A stretch of 64,000 nt of DNA from an uncultured Flavobacteriaceae bacterium. GTDB lineage: Bacteria; Bacteroidota; Bacteroidia; Flavobacteriales; Flavobacteriaceae. The stretch lies in NCBI GenBank assembly GCA_947487895.1, contig CANKYF010000010.1, positions 1 through 64,000 of the forward strand, read 5' to 3'. Position numbers and translations under genes: made by a program. Numbering within the stretch: position 1 is the first letter of the stretch; every line of letters starts with the position of its first letter. Under the pieces are notes generated by a model, which saw nothing but the letters and a program-made list of their open reading frames with translations, did not search any database and had not been told where the DNA came from. This document shows positions 1-9,275 of this stretch, one piece after another.

Positions 1-42
1 AGGTGTCAAAAACACAGAGTTCTTTCTCTTTAGACTAACGCA

Positions 43-112
43 AATTTTTGCTTAAACACAACATTTAGCATTGATCCAATTTTTGCTTAAACACAACATT
101 TAGGATTGATCC
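43..112. repeat. Two-copy 35-bp tandem direct repeat
   Basis: Two adjacent copies of a 35-bp unit (43-77 and 78-112) begin AATTTTTGCTTAAACAC and differ at one base (GCAT versus GGAT). They lie downstream of the tRNA gene and its terminator, at the window edge, so more copies could exist to the left only if the pattern changes (bases 1-42 do not continue it). No gene was seen in 1-156. Confidence 0.8.
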
Positions 113-156
113 GCTATTTTTTCGATAATATTAAAACCTTGATAATACAGTATAAA

Positions 157-184
157 AAAAGGTCTTCATTTCTGAAGACCTTTT
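157..184 (-). terminator. Intrinsic terminator of tRNA-Val
   Basis: An 8-bp perfect stem (161-168 with 173-180, core GGTCTTCA) with a 4-nt loop is flanked by AAAA on one side and TTTT on the other, so it can work in either direction. Read on the minus strand it begins two bases after the tRNA end and runs into a T-rich tract. Confidence 0.7.
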
Positions 185-185
185 G

Positions 186-260
186 TGGGCGCGAAGGGAT
201 TCGAACCCCTGACCCCTTGGGTGTAAACCAAGTGCTCTGAACCAACTGAGCTACGCGCCC
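186..260 (-). tRNA. tRNA-Val (anticodon UAC)
   Basis: The minus strand folds as a full cloverleaf: acceptor stem GGGCGCG pairing with CGCGCCC, D arm GCTC/GAGC, anticodon stem CTTGG/CCAAG around loop TTTACAC (anticodon TAC, reading GUA), and a T arm with GGTTCGAATCC. The discriminator base is A (186). CCA is not encoded. The gene lies upstream of, and opposite in sense to nothing but, the folC operon end: both are on the minus strand. Confidence 0.97.
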
Positions 261-343
261 TTGTGTTTATCAATCATTGTTCCTGATTGCGGATGCAAAT
301 ATAACCTAGTTTTTAATACTGCAAAAACTTTTTCAAAGAAATT

Positions 344-1561
344 TTAAATTATTTCAGCCACAACAAAAGTACTTCCTCCTATAAAAATAAAATCCTCTTT
401 ACTCGAGTTCTTTAATGCCATTTTATAGGCTTCATTTACAGATTCATAGACTTCCCCTTTCAATTGATGAGTACCAAAATATTGCTTTAGTTCTTCAGCT
501 GGAAGCCCTCTAGAAATTTTTGCTTTACAGAAAAAATAGGTAGCTTTTTTAGGTAATAGATGAACAATAGACTCTAAATCTTTATCATTTACCACTCCAA
601 AAACAATATGGAGCTTATCAAATTCTTCATTTAAAATCTGCTTTACTACATATTTTAAACCCTCTTTATTATGACCAGTATCGCAAACTACCTTTGGAGT
701 CTCATTTAAAACTTGCCAACGCCCTAAAAGCTCAGTATTTCTAACTACATTTAGAAGTCCGTTTTCTAAGTTGTTATTCGAGATATCAAAACCCTTTAAC
801 CTTAGCTCTTCAATGGTTTGAATAGCTGTTTTTATATTTTTATACTGATACTCTCCTTTTAAATCACTCTTTAAATTAGTTTCAACTGTCTTATCCGCAA
901 ATACTATTTTAGAATTATGCTTACTTGCTAAAGTTTTAAAAACATCTTTAGTTTCAGTTTGAGTTTCACCAATTACAACTGGTATTTCTGGTTTAATAAT
1001 ACCTCCTTTTTCACCAGCTATCACTTCTAAAGTATTGCCTAAAAATTTTGTGTGATCTAAACCTATATTTGTGATTACAGATACTTCAGGCATTATAACA
1101 TTGGTTGAATCTAACCTACCCCCTAGTCCAACTTCAACTACCGCTATATCTACTTTTTGCTTTGCAAAATATTCAAATGCCATTCCAACGGTCATTTCAA
1201 AGAAGGATAGATGGTTCGCTTCAAAAAAGGCTTTATTCCGTTTAATAAAACCCATAACAAATTGCTTACTTACAACTTGTCCATTTATTTTAATACGCTC
1301 TCTAAAGTCTTTTAAATGTGGAGAAGTATACAACCCAACTTTATAACCTGCCTCTTGTAAAACAGATGCTAACATATGACTCGTAGAGCCCTTACCATTA
1401 GTTCCTGCTACATGAATCGACTTAAACTTAGTTTCAGGATTTTTTAAATGATTTACTAGTAAATGTGTATTACTTAAATCTGCCTTATATGCAGATTTAC
1501 CTTGTCTTTGATACATTGGCAGTTGTGCAAACATCCAATTTACAGTATCTAGATATGTCAT
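344..1561 (-). CDS. folC: Bifunctional folylpolyglutamate/dihydrofolate synthase
   Basis: This cytoplasmic Mur-ligase-type enzyme adds glutamate to dihydropteroate or folate using ATP. The 405-residue length is usual. The P-loop AGTNGKGST lies at about residues 52-60, the folate-loop TSPHLKDFRERI at about 79-90, the metal-site segment EVGLGGRLDSTN near 142-153, and the C-terminal domain keeps DTGHN near 294. It starts with ATG five bases after the stop of the TonB-like gene, so it is the last gene of the exbB-exbD-tonB-folC operon. That mixture of housekeeping and envelope genes is familiar in flavobacteria. Confidence 0.93.
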   Translation of the reverse strand: MTYLDTVNWMFAQLPMYQRQGKSAYKADLSNTHLLVNHLKNPETKFKSIHVAGTNGKGSTSHMLASVLQEAGYKVGLYTSPHLKDFRERIKINGQVVSKQFVMGFIKRNKAFFEANHLSFFEMTVGMAFEYFAKQKVDIAVVEVGLGGRLDSTNVIMPEVSVITNIGLDHTKFLGNTLEVIAGEKGGIIKPEIPVVIGETQTETKDVFKTLASKHNSKIVFADKTVETNLKSDLKGEYQYKNIKTAIQTIEELRLKGFDISNNNLENGLLNVVRNTELLGRWQVLNETPKVVCDTGHNKEGLKYVVKQILNEEFDKLHIVFGVVNDKDLESIVHLLPKKATYFFCKAKISRGLPAEELKQYFGTHQLKGEVYESVNEAYKMALKNSSKEDFIFIGGSTFVVAEII

Positions 1562-1565
1562 AGTA

Positions 1566-2417
1566 TTATTGCCCTAATTTGAAGTTTACTTTAACAAAAC
1601 CAATTTGTTTTGCTGGGGCTTTAGAATCTGATCTCCATTTATGAGAAAGTGCTATTTTTTTAGCGGGTTCCAACAAACAACGTGCATTGTTAGTAGTCCC
1701 TTTTACACCTGGAACCGCTTCTACAACGTTACCGCTTCTATTTACCACAATTCTAACAATTACCATTCCAGATTCATTACAATCTTGTTTTAAAGAAGTA
1801 AAAGAAGGTCTCCCTCTACCATTTAAGCCATAACCAACACCTCCACTACCTGAACCTGGAGCTCCAAAGTAACTAGGAGCATAAGGATCTCCATTTAATT
1901 GCCCCTTATCACCTGCCTTATTATCATCTCCTTCACCTCCTGTTTCTGAACCTTCAGATTTACTAACGCCACCAATTAAAGCATCTAACTTCTTTTTCTT
2001 TTCTTCTTTTTCTCGCTTTTCTTTAGCGATTCTTTCGGCTTCGGCTCTAGCTTTCGCTTCAGCTGCTGCCTTAGCTTTAACCTCAGCTTCTTTTTGCTTT
2101 TTAATCGCTATAGCTTCTTCACTTTCTTGAGTTAAAACTTCTTCATTTACTTGAGACGACGCTTTTGTAGGTTCTGGTTGAGAAACTTCTGGTTGAGAAG
2201 GTGCTTTTATCTTATTAGGCTCTGATTTTATAGGCGCTTTTGGCTGTATATTACCACTCCCAACGTTTGAAGTTCCAAAATTAACCGCAACACCATATTC
2301 TTCTGGCGGATCTGCTTGGAGAGAACCAACTACAAACAATAACAACAACAAAATTACAGCAATAAGTGCAGTGATTTTTGCTGAATTTATCTCATGTTTT
2401 GTCTTAAAATATCTCAC
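1566..2417 (-). CDS. TonB-like energy transducer
   Basis: The protein has an N-terminal membrane anchor (about residues 16-32), a long Pro/Lys/Glu/Ala-rich periplasmic linker with a highly charged coiled-coil-like KEKREKEEKKKK stretch, then a glycine-rich segment and a C-terminal TonB-type domain (about 200-283) with the GMVIVRIVVNRSGNV strand. It would carry proton-motive force from ExbBD to outer membrane receptors. The only in-frame start before an upstream TAA is GTG at 2417, and it matches the usual start just before the RYF-TKHE segment. It follows exbD by 27 bp. Confidence 0.85.
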   Translation of the reverse strand: MRYFKTKHEINSAKITALIAVILLLLLFVVGSLQADPPEEYGVAVNFGTSNVGSGNIQPKAPIKSEPNKIKAPSQPEVSQPEPTKASSQVNEEVLTQESEEAIAIKKQKEAEVKAKAAAEAKARAEAERIAKEKREKEEKKKKLDALIGGVSKSEGSETGGEGDDNKAGDKGQLNGDPYAPSYFGAPGSGSGGVGYGLNGRGRPSFTSLKQDCNESGMVIVRIVVNRSGNVVEAVPGVKGTTNNARCLLEPAKKIALSHKWRSDSKAPAKQIGFVKVNFKLGQ

Positions 2418-2444
2418 CAGAATTAAATTTTCACCTTAAAATAA

Positions 2445-2840
2445 CTATCTACTGGATTTTACCGCCAACGTAGATTTTATCTTATTTTTATTAGCAATAT
2501 CCATTATAAATACAACATGTTTCATTTCTACATCTTGGTCAGATCTAATTGTTATTGAAGACGTATTACTTCCTTCCATAGCTTTAAGAATAGCCGATTC
2601 TAATTGACTTTTAGCTACCATTTTTAGATCTACAAAGTATTGATGCTTTTTATTTACACTTACAGATATGTTTTTAACCTGTGTAGTTTTACTTGATGAT
2701 TTAGGTAATAACAAATCTATCGCTTCAGCAGAAACTAATGTTGAAGCTATCATAAAAAAGATGAGTAACAGAAATACAATATCTGTCATAGAAGACATAT
2801 TGAACTCTGGTGTTACTTTATTTCTACCTCTAAAATTCAT
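2445..2840 (-). CDS. exbD: ExbD/TolR family biopolymer transporter
   Basis: A 131-residue inner membrane protein with one N-terminal transmembrane helix (about 17-40), preceded by the typical TPEFNMSSMTDIVFLLLIFFM segment that includes the conserved membrane Asp (in MTDIVF) used in proton flow. The rest is a small periplasmic domain. The start is one base after the ExbB stop, which implies translational coupling. With ExbB and the TonB-like protein downstream it forms the energising complex for TonB-dependent uptake. Confidence 0.92.
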   Translation of the reverse strand: MNFRGRNKVTPEFNMSSMTDIVFLLLIFFMIASTLVSAEAIDLLLPKSSSKTTQVKNISVSVNKKHQYFVDLKMVAKSQLESAILKAMEGSNTSSITIRSDQDVEMKHVVFIMDIANKNKIKSTLAVKSSR

Positions 2841-2841
2841 A

Positions 2842-3549
2842 TTAGATAGGTTCGTTTAAGTGATCTAAAAACTCTAACGAATTAGCTTCCATTTGATAAA
2901 CTACTTTATCTGTTTTAACCACTAAATGGTTATAAGCTATATATCCTACTATACCAACAATTAAACCTGCAACTGTAGTTGTCATTGCTGTATATAACCC
3001 CCCTGCTAAAACGTCCATTTGAATAGAACCTCCTGCATTAGCAAGTTCAAAAATTGCTAAAATCATACCAACTACAGTACCTAAAAACCCAATCATAGGT
3101 GCTGCACCAGAGATAGTCGCTAAAACACTCACATTTTTTTCCAGTCCGTAAATCTCTAATCTACCAGCGTTTTCAATGGCTGTATTAATATCTGCTAATG
3201 GCTTTCCTATTCTTGTTATTCCTTTTGCTATTAATCTAGATACTGGTGAATTTGTTTGAGCGCATAACATTTGAGCCGCATCAATTTTACCATTACTTAC
3301 ATGGTCTTTTATTTGATTCATAAAATTTGCATCTATTTTAGAAGCTGCTTTAATAGCAAATAATCTTTCAAAATAGATGTAAGTAGCCACTATTAAAAGT
3401 AAAAATAGAATAGCTATGATAATTTGCCCCGCAGCACCTCCACTGGTTATTAGCTCAATTATTGAAAGCGTTTTTTCAGCAGACTCTTCATCTGTAAGTA
3501 ACTCAGCGCCTTCTTGTGTGTTTTGAATGGTTAGTAATTTAAATAGCAT
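2842..3549 (-). CDS. exbB: ExbB/TolQ/MotA family proton channel
   Basis: The 235-residue protein has three hydrophobic segments (about 37-60, 138-162 and 180-205) and the family pattern in which the last two flank a GTVVGMILAIFEL region. It is the channel subunit of the ExbB-ExbD-TonB complex in the inner membrane and heads the operon. The N-terminal 35 residues include an acidic stretch (TDEESAEKT). ExbB rather than TolQ is inferred from the adjacent TonB-like gene and the absence of tolA, tolB or pal. Confidence 0.9.
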   Translation of the reverse strand: MLFKLLTIQNTQEGAELLTDEESAEKTLSIIELITSGGAAGQIIIAILFLLLIVATYIYFERLFAIKAASKIDANFMNQIKDHVSNGKIDAAQMLCAQTNSPVSRLIAKGITRIGKPLADINTAIENAGRLEIYGLEKNVSVLATISGAAPMIGFLGTVVGMILAIFELANAGGSIQMDVLAGGLYTAMTTTVAGLIVGIVGYIAYNHLVVKTDKVVYQMEANSLEFLDHLNEPI

Positions 3550-3649
3550 AAAATAATAGATTTATTGCAACTGTATAACGTTTGTTTTTTTGTTAAAGTA
3601 TAACAAAAAAGGGTTTTGATAAAATCTAGTAGACAATTATTAGACCAAC

Positions 3650-3681
3650 TTAATTAAATATTAACAAAAATATTTAATTAA
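3650..3681. repeat. AT-only 13-bp inverted repeat at the nhaD stop
   Basis: TTAATTAAATATT (3650-3662) is perfectly mirrored by 3669-3681 with a 6-nt spacer, and the right arm contains the nhaD stop codon. The stem has no G-C pair, and no T-run follows that would mark a normal intrinsic terminator. It could be a weak terminator or a binding site. Confidence 0.5.
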
Positions 3682-5069
3682 ACCATTCCTCTAACCACCA
3701 TAAATGCAGCTGACCCTACAACAAAACCAACCAATGCTAACCATGATATTTTACGTAAGTACCAGAAAAAGTCAATTTTTTCCATACCCATAGCAACAAC
3801 ACCTGCCGCAGAACCAATAATTAACATACTCCCTCCTGTTCCTGCTGAAAAAGCTATAAAGTGCCATAATTGATCATCTAATGGTTCTGAGAACATACCT
3901 AAACTAGCTGCTACTAATGGTACATTATCAATAACTGCAGAACCTACGCCTAAGAACATTACAACTAAATCTGACACACCATTTTCTACTAATTCAGTAC
4001 CTAATTGTGGCGTACTCTCTCTTAACCAATCTGCTGCTCCAAACAGAATCCCTAAAGATTCCATTGCTGCAACTGCCATTAATATTCCTAAGAAGAATAA
4101 TATACTTGGTAATTCAATTTTAGATAAAGAATGGTGTACTGGACTATGGTGTGCATGTGCATCACTCTCTGCTCCATCAATTTCAGTTAAACTGAATTTA
4201 GAACTACTATAAATTTCGGCAAAAATCGCTACAACTCCTAAAGACAACATCATACCCACATAAGGTGGTAAATGCGTTACCATTTTAAAAATTGGTACAA
4301 ATACGATAGCTCCTAACCCTAAATAAAGCATTGTTGAGCCAAACTTAGATTTCTTTTTTGGCGCTTCTTCTTGAATATCTAAATCTCCTTTAAAGGCAGG
4401 TAAGAATGAAGCTATTAAAGATGGGACTGCCATACATAATAACGACGGAATTAATAAATAACTAATTAATTTTCCTGTGGTTACTTTTTTACCAATCCAA
4501 AGCATTGTAGTAGTTACATCACCTATTGGAGACCATGCACCACCTGCATTTGCAGCAATAATGATTAAACCAGCATACCAGATTCTAACATTTCTATCTT
4601 TAACTATTTTCTGAAGAATAGAAATTAAAACTATAGTTGCTGTTAGGTTATCTATAATTGCAGAAAGAACAAAAGCTAAAATTGAAAATATCCATAATAT
4701 TTTTGACTTTTTCTTTGTTTTGATAAAATCTTTAATAGTAGAAAACCCATCGAAATAATCAATAATTTCAACAATGGTCATGGCTCCTAAAAGAAATACT
4801 AAAATTTCAGCCGTTTTACCTAAATGATGCAATAATGTTTCTTCCATTAAGTGCATCTTTTCTTCATGTTCTAGCAATCCGAAATTTTCTAATAAAGCAT
4901 GTTTTCCAGAATCAAACCACTGCGGAAAACTATCTAAACCAAGCGCGATACAAGCCCAACAAATGGCCATCATTACCAGAGCAGGAATTAATTTATCTAT
5001 CTTTATACTGTGTTCTAAGGTAATGGCTAAATAGCCCATTATAAATACTAAAATAATTACTGCTTCCAT
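3678..5069 (-). CDS. nhaD: NhaD-type Na+/H+ antiporter
   Basis: A 463-residue polytopic membrane protein of the ion transporter/ArsB-NhaD superfamily. Conserved features include DNLTATIVLISIL (about 140-152), the NAGGAWSPIGDVTTTMLW segment (about 174-191), and a second-half mirror AVIDNVPLVAASLG. It should exchange sodium for protons, in keeping with a marine host. A His-rich insert (about 296-305, HAHHSPVHH) lies in a cytoplasmic or periplasmic loop. It starts 9 bp after the dehydrogenase upstream and is probably co-transcribed with it. Confidence 0.9.
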   Translation of the reverse strand: MEAVIILVFIMGYLAITLEHSIKIDKLIPALVMMAICWACIALGLDSFPQWFDSGKHALLENFGLLEHEEKMHLMEETLLHHLGKTAEILVFLLGAMTIVEIIDYFDGFSTIKDFIKTKKKSKILWIFSILAFVLSAIIDNLTATIVLISILQKIVKDRNVRIWYAGLIIIAANAGGAWSPIGDVTTTMLWIGKKVTTGKLISYLLIPSLLCMAVPSLIASFLPAFKGDLDIQEEAPKKKSKFGSTMLYLGLGAIVFVPIFKMVTHLPPYVGMMLSLGVVAIFAEIYSSSKFSLTEIDGAESDAHAHHSPVHHSLSKIELPSILFFLGILMAVAAMESLGILFGAADWLRESTPQLGTELVENGVSDLVVMFLGVGSAVIDNVPLVAASLGMFSEPLDDQLWHFIAFSAGTGGSMLIIGSAAGVVAMGMEKIDFFWYLRKISWLALVGFVVGSAAFMVVRGMV

Positions 5070-5078
5070 GGTGTCTTT

Positions 5079-6305
5079 TTAAATTAACTGGTTTAAAGCA
5101 ATTTCAAAAGCAGTAGCACTAAAACCTGTTTTAGATTTATTTTTGGCATATACTCTTTCTATTGCTTCTTTTATTGTATTTGATGTATCGTTAAAAATTG
5201 CTTCGTCTGTTATTTTCACCTTTCGCTCCATAAAGTAGGCAAAAACTCTAGCCATACCACAATTTGAAATAAAATCTGGTATTAAACTAACACGAGAATC
5301 TGTATGCTCCATTATAGAACCAAAGAAAATTTCTTTATCTGCAAAAGGTACATTTGCTCCACATGAAATAACTTCTAAACCACTGTCAATCATTTCATCA
5401 ATTTGATTTTGAGTGATTAGTCTAGAAGCTGCACAAGGTGCAAAAATTTCTGTTTTAATTCCCCAAATGCGCTTATTTGCTTCTTCAAACGACATTAAAT
5501 TTTCGGCTGCTAATGTATTACCCTTTTTGTTAAGAAAAAAATCACTTATTTCTTTAAATGAAAAACCTTCTTCATTAATTAGGCCTCCAGAGATATCAAT
5601 AATACCAACAACTTTAGCTCCCATTTGAGATAAATAATAAGCAGCAGCAGCTCCTACATTACCAAACCCCTGAATTACAGCTCGTTTCCCTTTTACATTA
5701 CCTCCGTATGTATTGTAATAATGTTTTACTGCTTCAGCTACTCCAAAGCCAGTAATCATATCTGCTACTGTATATTTTTTTGAAATGCTAGGTGAATAAG
5801 CTGGATTTTCTAAAACTTTAATCACGCCATGCCTTAACTGACCTATTCTGTTTATTTTATCAGCTTCGGTAGGTTTAAAATGTCCATTAAAAACGCCTTC
5901 TTGTGGATGCCAAACACCACTTTCTTCAGTTATTGGAATTACTTCATGTATTTCATCAACATTTAAATCTCCTCCAGTACCATAATAGCTTTTTAACAAC
6001 GGAGATACCGCCTTGTACCAACGCTCTAAAACACCTTTTTTCTCAGGACTTTTGGGATCAAAATTTATTCCCGACTTAGCGCCTCCTATAGCAGGACCAG
6101 AAACCGTAAACTTAATTTCCATAGTTTTCGCTAAAGATAGCACCTCATTCATATCTAATCCTTGTCTCATTCGGGTTCCTCCACCAGCTGCTCCTCCTCT
6201 TAAAGAGTTAATCACTACCCAGCCTTCTGCATCTGTTTTGGAGTCTTTCCAATTAAAAACTATTTCTGGTTTCTTGTTTTCGTAACGTTTTAATAATTCT
6301 TTCAT
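5079..6305 (-). CDS. Glu/Leu/Phe/Val dehydrogenase family protein
   Basis: The protein has the amino-acid dehydrogenase dimerisation domain with GGAAGGGTRM (about 37-46) and a substrate-site segment reading IGGAKSGI where glutamate dehydrogenases have GGAKGGI. It also has GTGGDLNVDEI and a Rossmann domain with VIQGFGNVGAAAA (about 210-222). It would oxidatively deaminate an amino acid to a 2-oxoacid with NAD(P). At 408 residues it is closer in size to the Leu/Phe-type enzymes and short glutamate dehydrogenases. The substrate cannot be fixed from sequence alone. It precedes nhaD by 9 bp. Confidence 0.85.
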   Translation of the reverse strand: MKELLKRYENKKPEIVFNWKDSKTDAEGWVVINSLRGGAAGGGTRMRQGLDMNEVLSLAKTMEIKFTVSGPAIGGAKSGINFDPKSPEKKGVLERWYKAVSPLLKSYYGTGGDLNVDEIHEVIPITEESGVWHPQEGVFNGHFKPTEADKINRIGQLRHGVIKVLENPAYSPSISKKYTVADMITGFGVAEAVKHYYNTYGGNVKGKRAVIQGFGNVGAAAAYYLSQMGAKVVGIIDISGGLINEEGFSFKEISDFFLNKKGNTLAAENLMSFEEANKRIWGIKTEIFAPCAASRLITQNQIDEMIDSGLEVISCGANVPFADKEIFFGSIMEHTDSRVSLIPDFISNCGMARVFAYFMERKVKITDEAIFNDTSNTIKEAIERVYAKNKSKTGFSATAFEIALNQLI

Positions 6306-6462
6306 TTTTATTTTGATTAATTCAACTAAAGCTTAAATACTTAATTTCCAAAGGGTCACAAATATGTGTAGCTAAAGCTGAGTCATCTTATAAAAAAAAT
6401 TGAATTTTAAACGAAACAAATATAAAAAACTTAAAAGCTTAAATATTAATTTTGAGTTATTT

Positions 6463-7527
6463 TTAAGGTAGAAATATAATACCCGAGCTATGATCTTTAG
6501 ACGCTCCGGTAACACTTTTAAGACAATTAATTTCGTTTTTTAGTTTTAAAATTCCTAAAAACCCAAAAATTAACGCTTCTTTAAATTCTATTAACGTTTT
6601 AGAAGGAATTACAATTTCATGATTGGTAAGTGTTTTTATTCGCTTTACTAAAAAACTATTATAAGCACCTCCGCCTGTTAACAAAACAGTTCCGTTAGGT
6701 GTATCTTGTATACAGTTAGATACTTGTATAGCTATATGTTCTACAAAGGTTCTCAAAATATCTTTTAAATCATTTTTATGAGCATCTATCAATCCGAAAA
6801 TGTTAGTATTAACCCATTCAAGACCTAAAGACTTAGGAGCAGTTTCTTTGTAAAAACTTAAATCATTCAGAGCTTTTAAAAGTACTTCATCTACATCACC
6901 TTGAGCAGCTAATCTACCTTCATCATCATAATTCAAGCCTATTCTTTTAACATAATGATTAAGGACAATATTTACTGGACATATGTCATAGGCTATTCGG
7001 TCATCACCTATTTGGGTTGAAATATTTGCAAACCCTCCAAAGTTTATACAATAATTATATTCCGAAAATAGCAACGCATCTCCAATTGGCACTAAAGGAG
7101 CGCCTTGCCCACCAAGTTCGACATCTTGAACTCTAAAATCACAAACTACTTTTTGGTTGAGCAATTTTGCTAACTTAGGTTTGTTTCCTATTTGATATGT
7201 CAGTTTATTATCTGGTTGGTGTAAAGCCGTATGCCCATGGGAACAAACAACATCAATATCATTTATATTATGCTTTTTTATAAAGTCATTAATTACCGAA
7301 GCTAAAAAGCTAGTATAGTCTTCGTCTATTTTTTGTAATTCATCTAAAGAGTGCACAACCAAACTTCTTAAGGTATCTATCCATTTTGGAGAATATGCTA
7401 TTGTTTCGGCTTTTATTAAATCAAATTTCCAATTATCTTTATACTCAAAAGAAGCATAAATCAAATCTATTCCATCTAAAGAAGTACCAGACATTACACC
7501 AATTACACGGCAATCATTTTTTATCAT
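6463..7527 (-). CDS. anmK: Anhydro-N-acetylmuramic acid kinase
   Basis: AnmK phosphorylates and opens 1,6-anhydro-MurNAc during cell-wall recycling, giving MurNAc-6-phosphate in the cytoplasm. The N-terminal GVMSGTSLDGIDL phosphate loop, SHGHTALHQP, NFGGFANIS and the C-terminal LLTGGGAYN motif are all present. I chose ATG at 7527 because it puts the phosphate loop near residue 9, as usual. Upstream ATGs at 7545 and 7566 add 6 or 13 residues. The gene is divergent from the acyl-CoA dehydrogenase, sharing a roughly 90-bp promoter region. Confidence 0.93.
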   Translation of the reverse strand: MIKNDCRVIGVMSGTSLDGIDLIYASFEYKDNWKFDLIKAETIAYSPKWIDTLRSLVVHSLDELQKIDEDYTSFLASVINDFIKKHNINDIDVVCSHGHTALHQPDNKLTYQIGNKPKLAKLLNQKVVCDFRVQDVELGGQGAPLVPIGDALLFSEYNYCINFGGFANISTQIGDDRIAYDICPVNIVLNHYVKRIGLNYDDEGRLAAQGDVDEVLLKALNDLSFYKETAPKSLGLEWVNTNIFGLIDAHKNDLKDILRTFVEHIAIQVSNCIQDTPNGTVLLTGGGAYNSFLVKRIKTLTNHEIVIPSKTLIEFKEALIFGFLGILKLKNEINCLKSVTGASKDHSSGIIFLP

Positions 7528-7618
7528 ATTAACAAAATTAAGCATATTCACCAAAAGATATCGCATTTAAAACAGTATATTTGACATTATTTTTGAATAA
7601 AAAACATTTTAAACGATT

Positions 7619-8761
7619 ATGGATTTTAAACTATCGGAAGAACATTTAATGATAAGAGATGCAGCTAGAGAGTTTGCACAGATAGAATTATTACCAGGAG
7701 TGATTGAAAGGGATAACAAACAGGAATTCCCAAATGAGTTGGTTCAAAAAATGGCCGATTTAGGATTTATGGGAATTATGGTAGATCCGAAATACGGCGG
7801 AAGTGGAATGGACTCTATTTCTTATGTTTTAATAATGGAAGAACTTTCTAAAGTTGATGCCTCTGCTTCGGTAATTGTTTCTGTAAACAATTCTTTGGTT
7901 TGCTACGGAATTGAAGCTTATGGAACTGAAGAACAAAAGCAAAAATACTTAACAAAGTTGGCCTCTGGAGAAAACATAGGTGCTTTTTGCTTAAGTGAAC
8001 CAGAAGCTGGCAGCGACGCTACTTCACAAAAAACCACAGCCATAGACAAAGGCGACCACTACTTACTTAACGGTACTAAAAACTGGATTACTAACGGTGG
8101 AAGAGCTGATGTTTATTTAGTTATTGCACAAACCGACAAAGAAAAAGGTCATAAAGGTATTAATGCCTTTATTGTTGAAAAAGGTATGAAAGGCTTTGAT
8201 ATTGGACCTAAAGAAGACAAACTAGGTATTAGAGGAAGTGATACGCATACGCTTCAATTTAATGATGTAAAAGTACCTAAAGAAAATAGAATTGGTGAAG
8301 ATGGCTTTGGTTTTAAATTTGCCATGAAAACCCTTTCTGGAGGTAGAATTGGTATTGCAGCTCAAGCTCTTGGAATTACATCTGGCGCTTATGAATTAGC
8401 TTTGAAGTATAGTAAAGTACGTAAAGCTTTTGGAAAAGAAATTTCTCAACATCAAGCTATTGCTTTTAAGTTAGCTGATATGGTAACAGATATTGAAGCC
8501 GCTAGAATGTTGGTAATGAAAGCTGCATGGGATAAAGATCAAGGCAATAATTATGATAAATCTTCAGCAATGGCAAAATTATATGCTGCTGAAACAGCTA
8601 TGAAACACACCGTTGAAGCGGTTCAAATTCATGGAGGCAATGGTTTTGTAAAAGAATATCATGTAGAACGTTTAATGCGTGATGCTAAAATTACGCAGAT
8701 TTATGAAGGCACCTCAGAAATACAAAAGATTGTGATTTCAAGAAGTGTGCTTAAAGATTAA
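7619..8761 (+). CDS. Short-chain-type acyl-CoA dehydrogenase
   Basis: A 380-residue flavoenzyme of the acyl-CoA dehydrogenase family, acting in fatty-acid or branched-chain amino-acid degradation and passing electrons to ETF. It carries CLSEPEAGSDA (about 126-136), WITNGG (FAD site), the RIGIAAQALGI helix, and QIYEGTSEIQ near the C terminus, where the Glu is the usual catalytic base of butyryl- and short-chain enzymes. Two TAnnTTTG-like boxes lie upstream (7576-7583 and 7588-7595), but no clear -33 TTG was found. A terminator follows. Confidence 0.92.
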   Translation: MDFKLSEEHLMIRDAAREFAQIELLPGVIERDNKQEFPNELVQKMADLGFMGIMVDPKYGGSGMDSISYVLIMEELSKVDASASVIVSVNNSLVCYGIEAYGTEEQKQKYLTKLASGENIGAFCLSEPEAGSDATSQKTTAIDKGDHYLLNGTKNWITNGGRADVYLVIAQTDKEKGHKGINAFIVEKGMKGFDIGPKEDKLGIRGSDTHTLQFNDVKVPKENRIGEDGFGFKFAMKTLSGGRIGIAAQALGITSGAYELALKYSKVRKAFGKEISQHQAIAFKLADMVTDIEAARMLVMKAAWDKDQGNNYDKSSAMAKLYAAETAMKHTVEAVQIHGGNGFVKEYHVERLMRDAKITQIYEGTSEIQKIVISRSVLKD

Positions 8762-8793
8762 AACCTTCGTAAGAGATTTAAAAAATATTTTTT

Positions 8794-8826
8794 TGGCAAC
8801 TGTTTTTTTATGGTTGCCATTTTTTA
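8794..8826 (+). terminator. Intrinsic terminator after the acyl-CoA dehydrogenase
   Basis: TGGCAAC (8794-8800) pairs with GTTGCCA (8813-8819) across a 12-nt T-rich loop and is followed by TTTTTT. It separates the dehydrogenase from the arsenosugar genes. Confidence 0.65.
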
Positions 8827-8916
8827 TTCAAAAAAACTTATTAGATTTATGTTAAGTGCTTTTCTTTTTACCGACTTAACATACTATATTTTTATATTTA
8901 GCAAAAAATATAACAC

Positions 8917-9252
8917 ATGCAAAAAACATATTACGATCCGGCAGACTTAAGAAAATTTGGAAAGATCACAGAATGGAGCGAGGAATTAGGCAACAAATTC
9001 TTTGAGTATTACGGAAAAGTCTTTGAAGAAGGAGCCCTTTCTGCTCGTGAAAAGGCTTTAATTGCATTAGCTGTTTCGCATACAGAACAATGTCCTTATT
9101 GTATTGATGCCTATACAAAAGACACATTACAACGCGGCATTACTAAAGAAGAAATGATGGAGGCTATTCATGTTGGTGCTGCTATAAAAAGTGGTGCAAC
9201 TTTGGTACATGGCGTTCAAATGATGAATAAAGTTAATAAATTAGAAATGTAA
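8917..9252 (+). CDS. AhpD-like arsenosugar-associated peroxidase-family protein
   Basis: A 111-residue carboxymuconolactone decarboxylase/AhpD-fold protein. The redox CPYC pair is at about residues 59-62 in HTEQCPYCIDAY, followed by the AIHVGAAIKSGATLVHG helix. Proteins of this subfamily (TIGR04030) are repeatedly annotated beside arsenosugar genes, and here it lies 96 bp upstream of arsS in the same direction. Its precise reaction is not established. A thiol-based redox step on an arsenic intermediate is a guess from context. It is probably the first gene of the locus. Confidence 0.82.
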   Translation: MQKTYYDPADLRKFGKITEWSEELGNKFFEYYGKVFEEGALSAREKALIALAVSHTEQCPYCIDAYTKDTLQRGITKEEMMEAIHVGAAIKSGATLVHGVQMMNKVNKLEM

Positions 9253-9275
9253 ATTACATTGATGATTATTGAATT

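Noticed and set aside
3650-3681. Terminator between nhaD and exbB
   Set aside because: The 13-bp stem is only A-T, overlaps the stop codon and lacks a following T-run, so it is listed as a repeat only.
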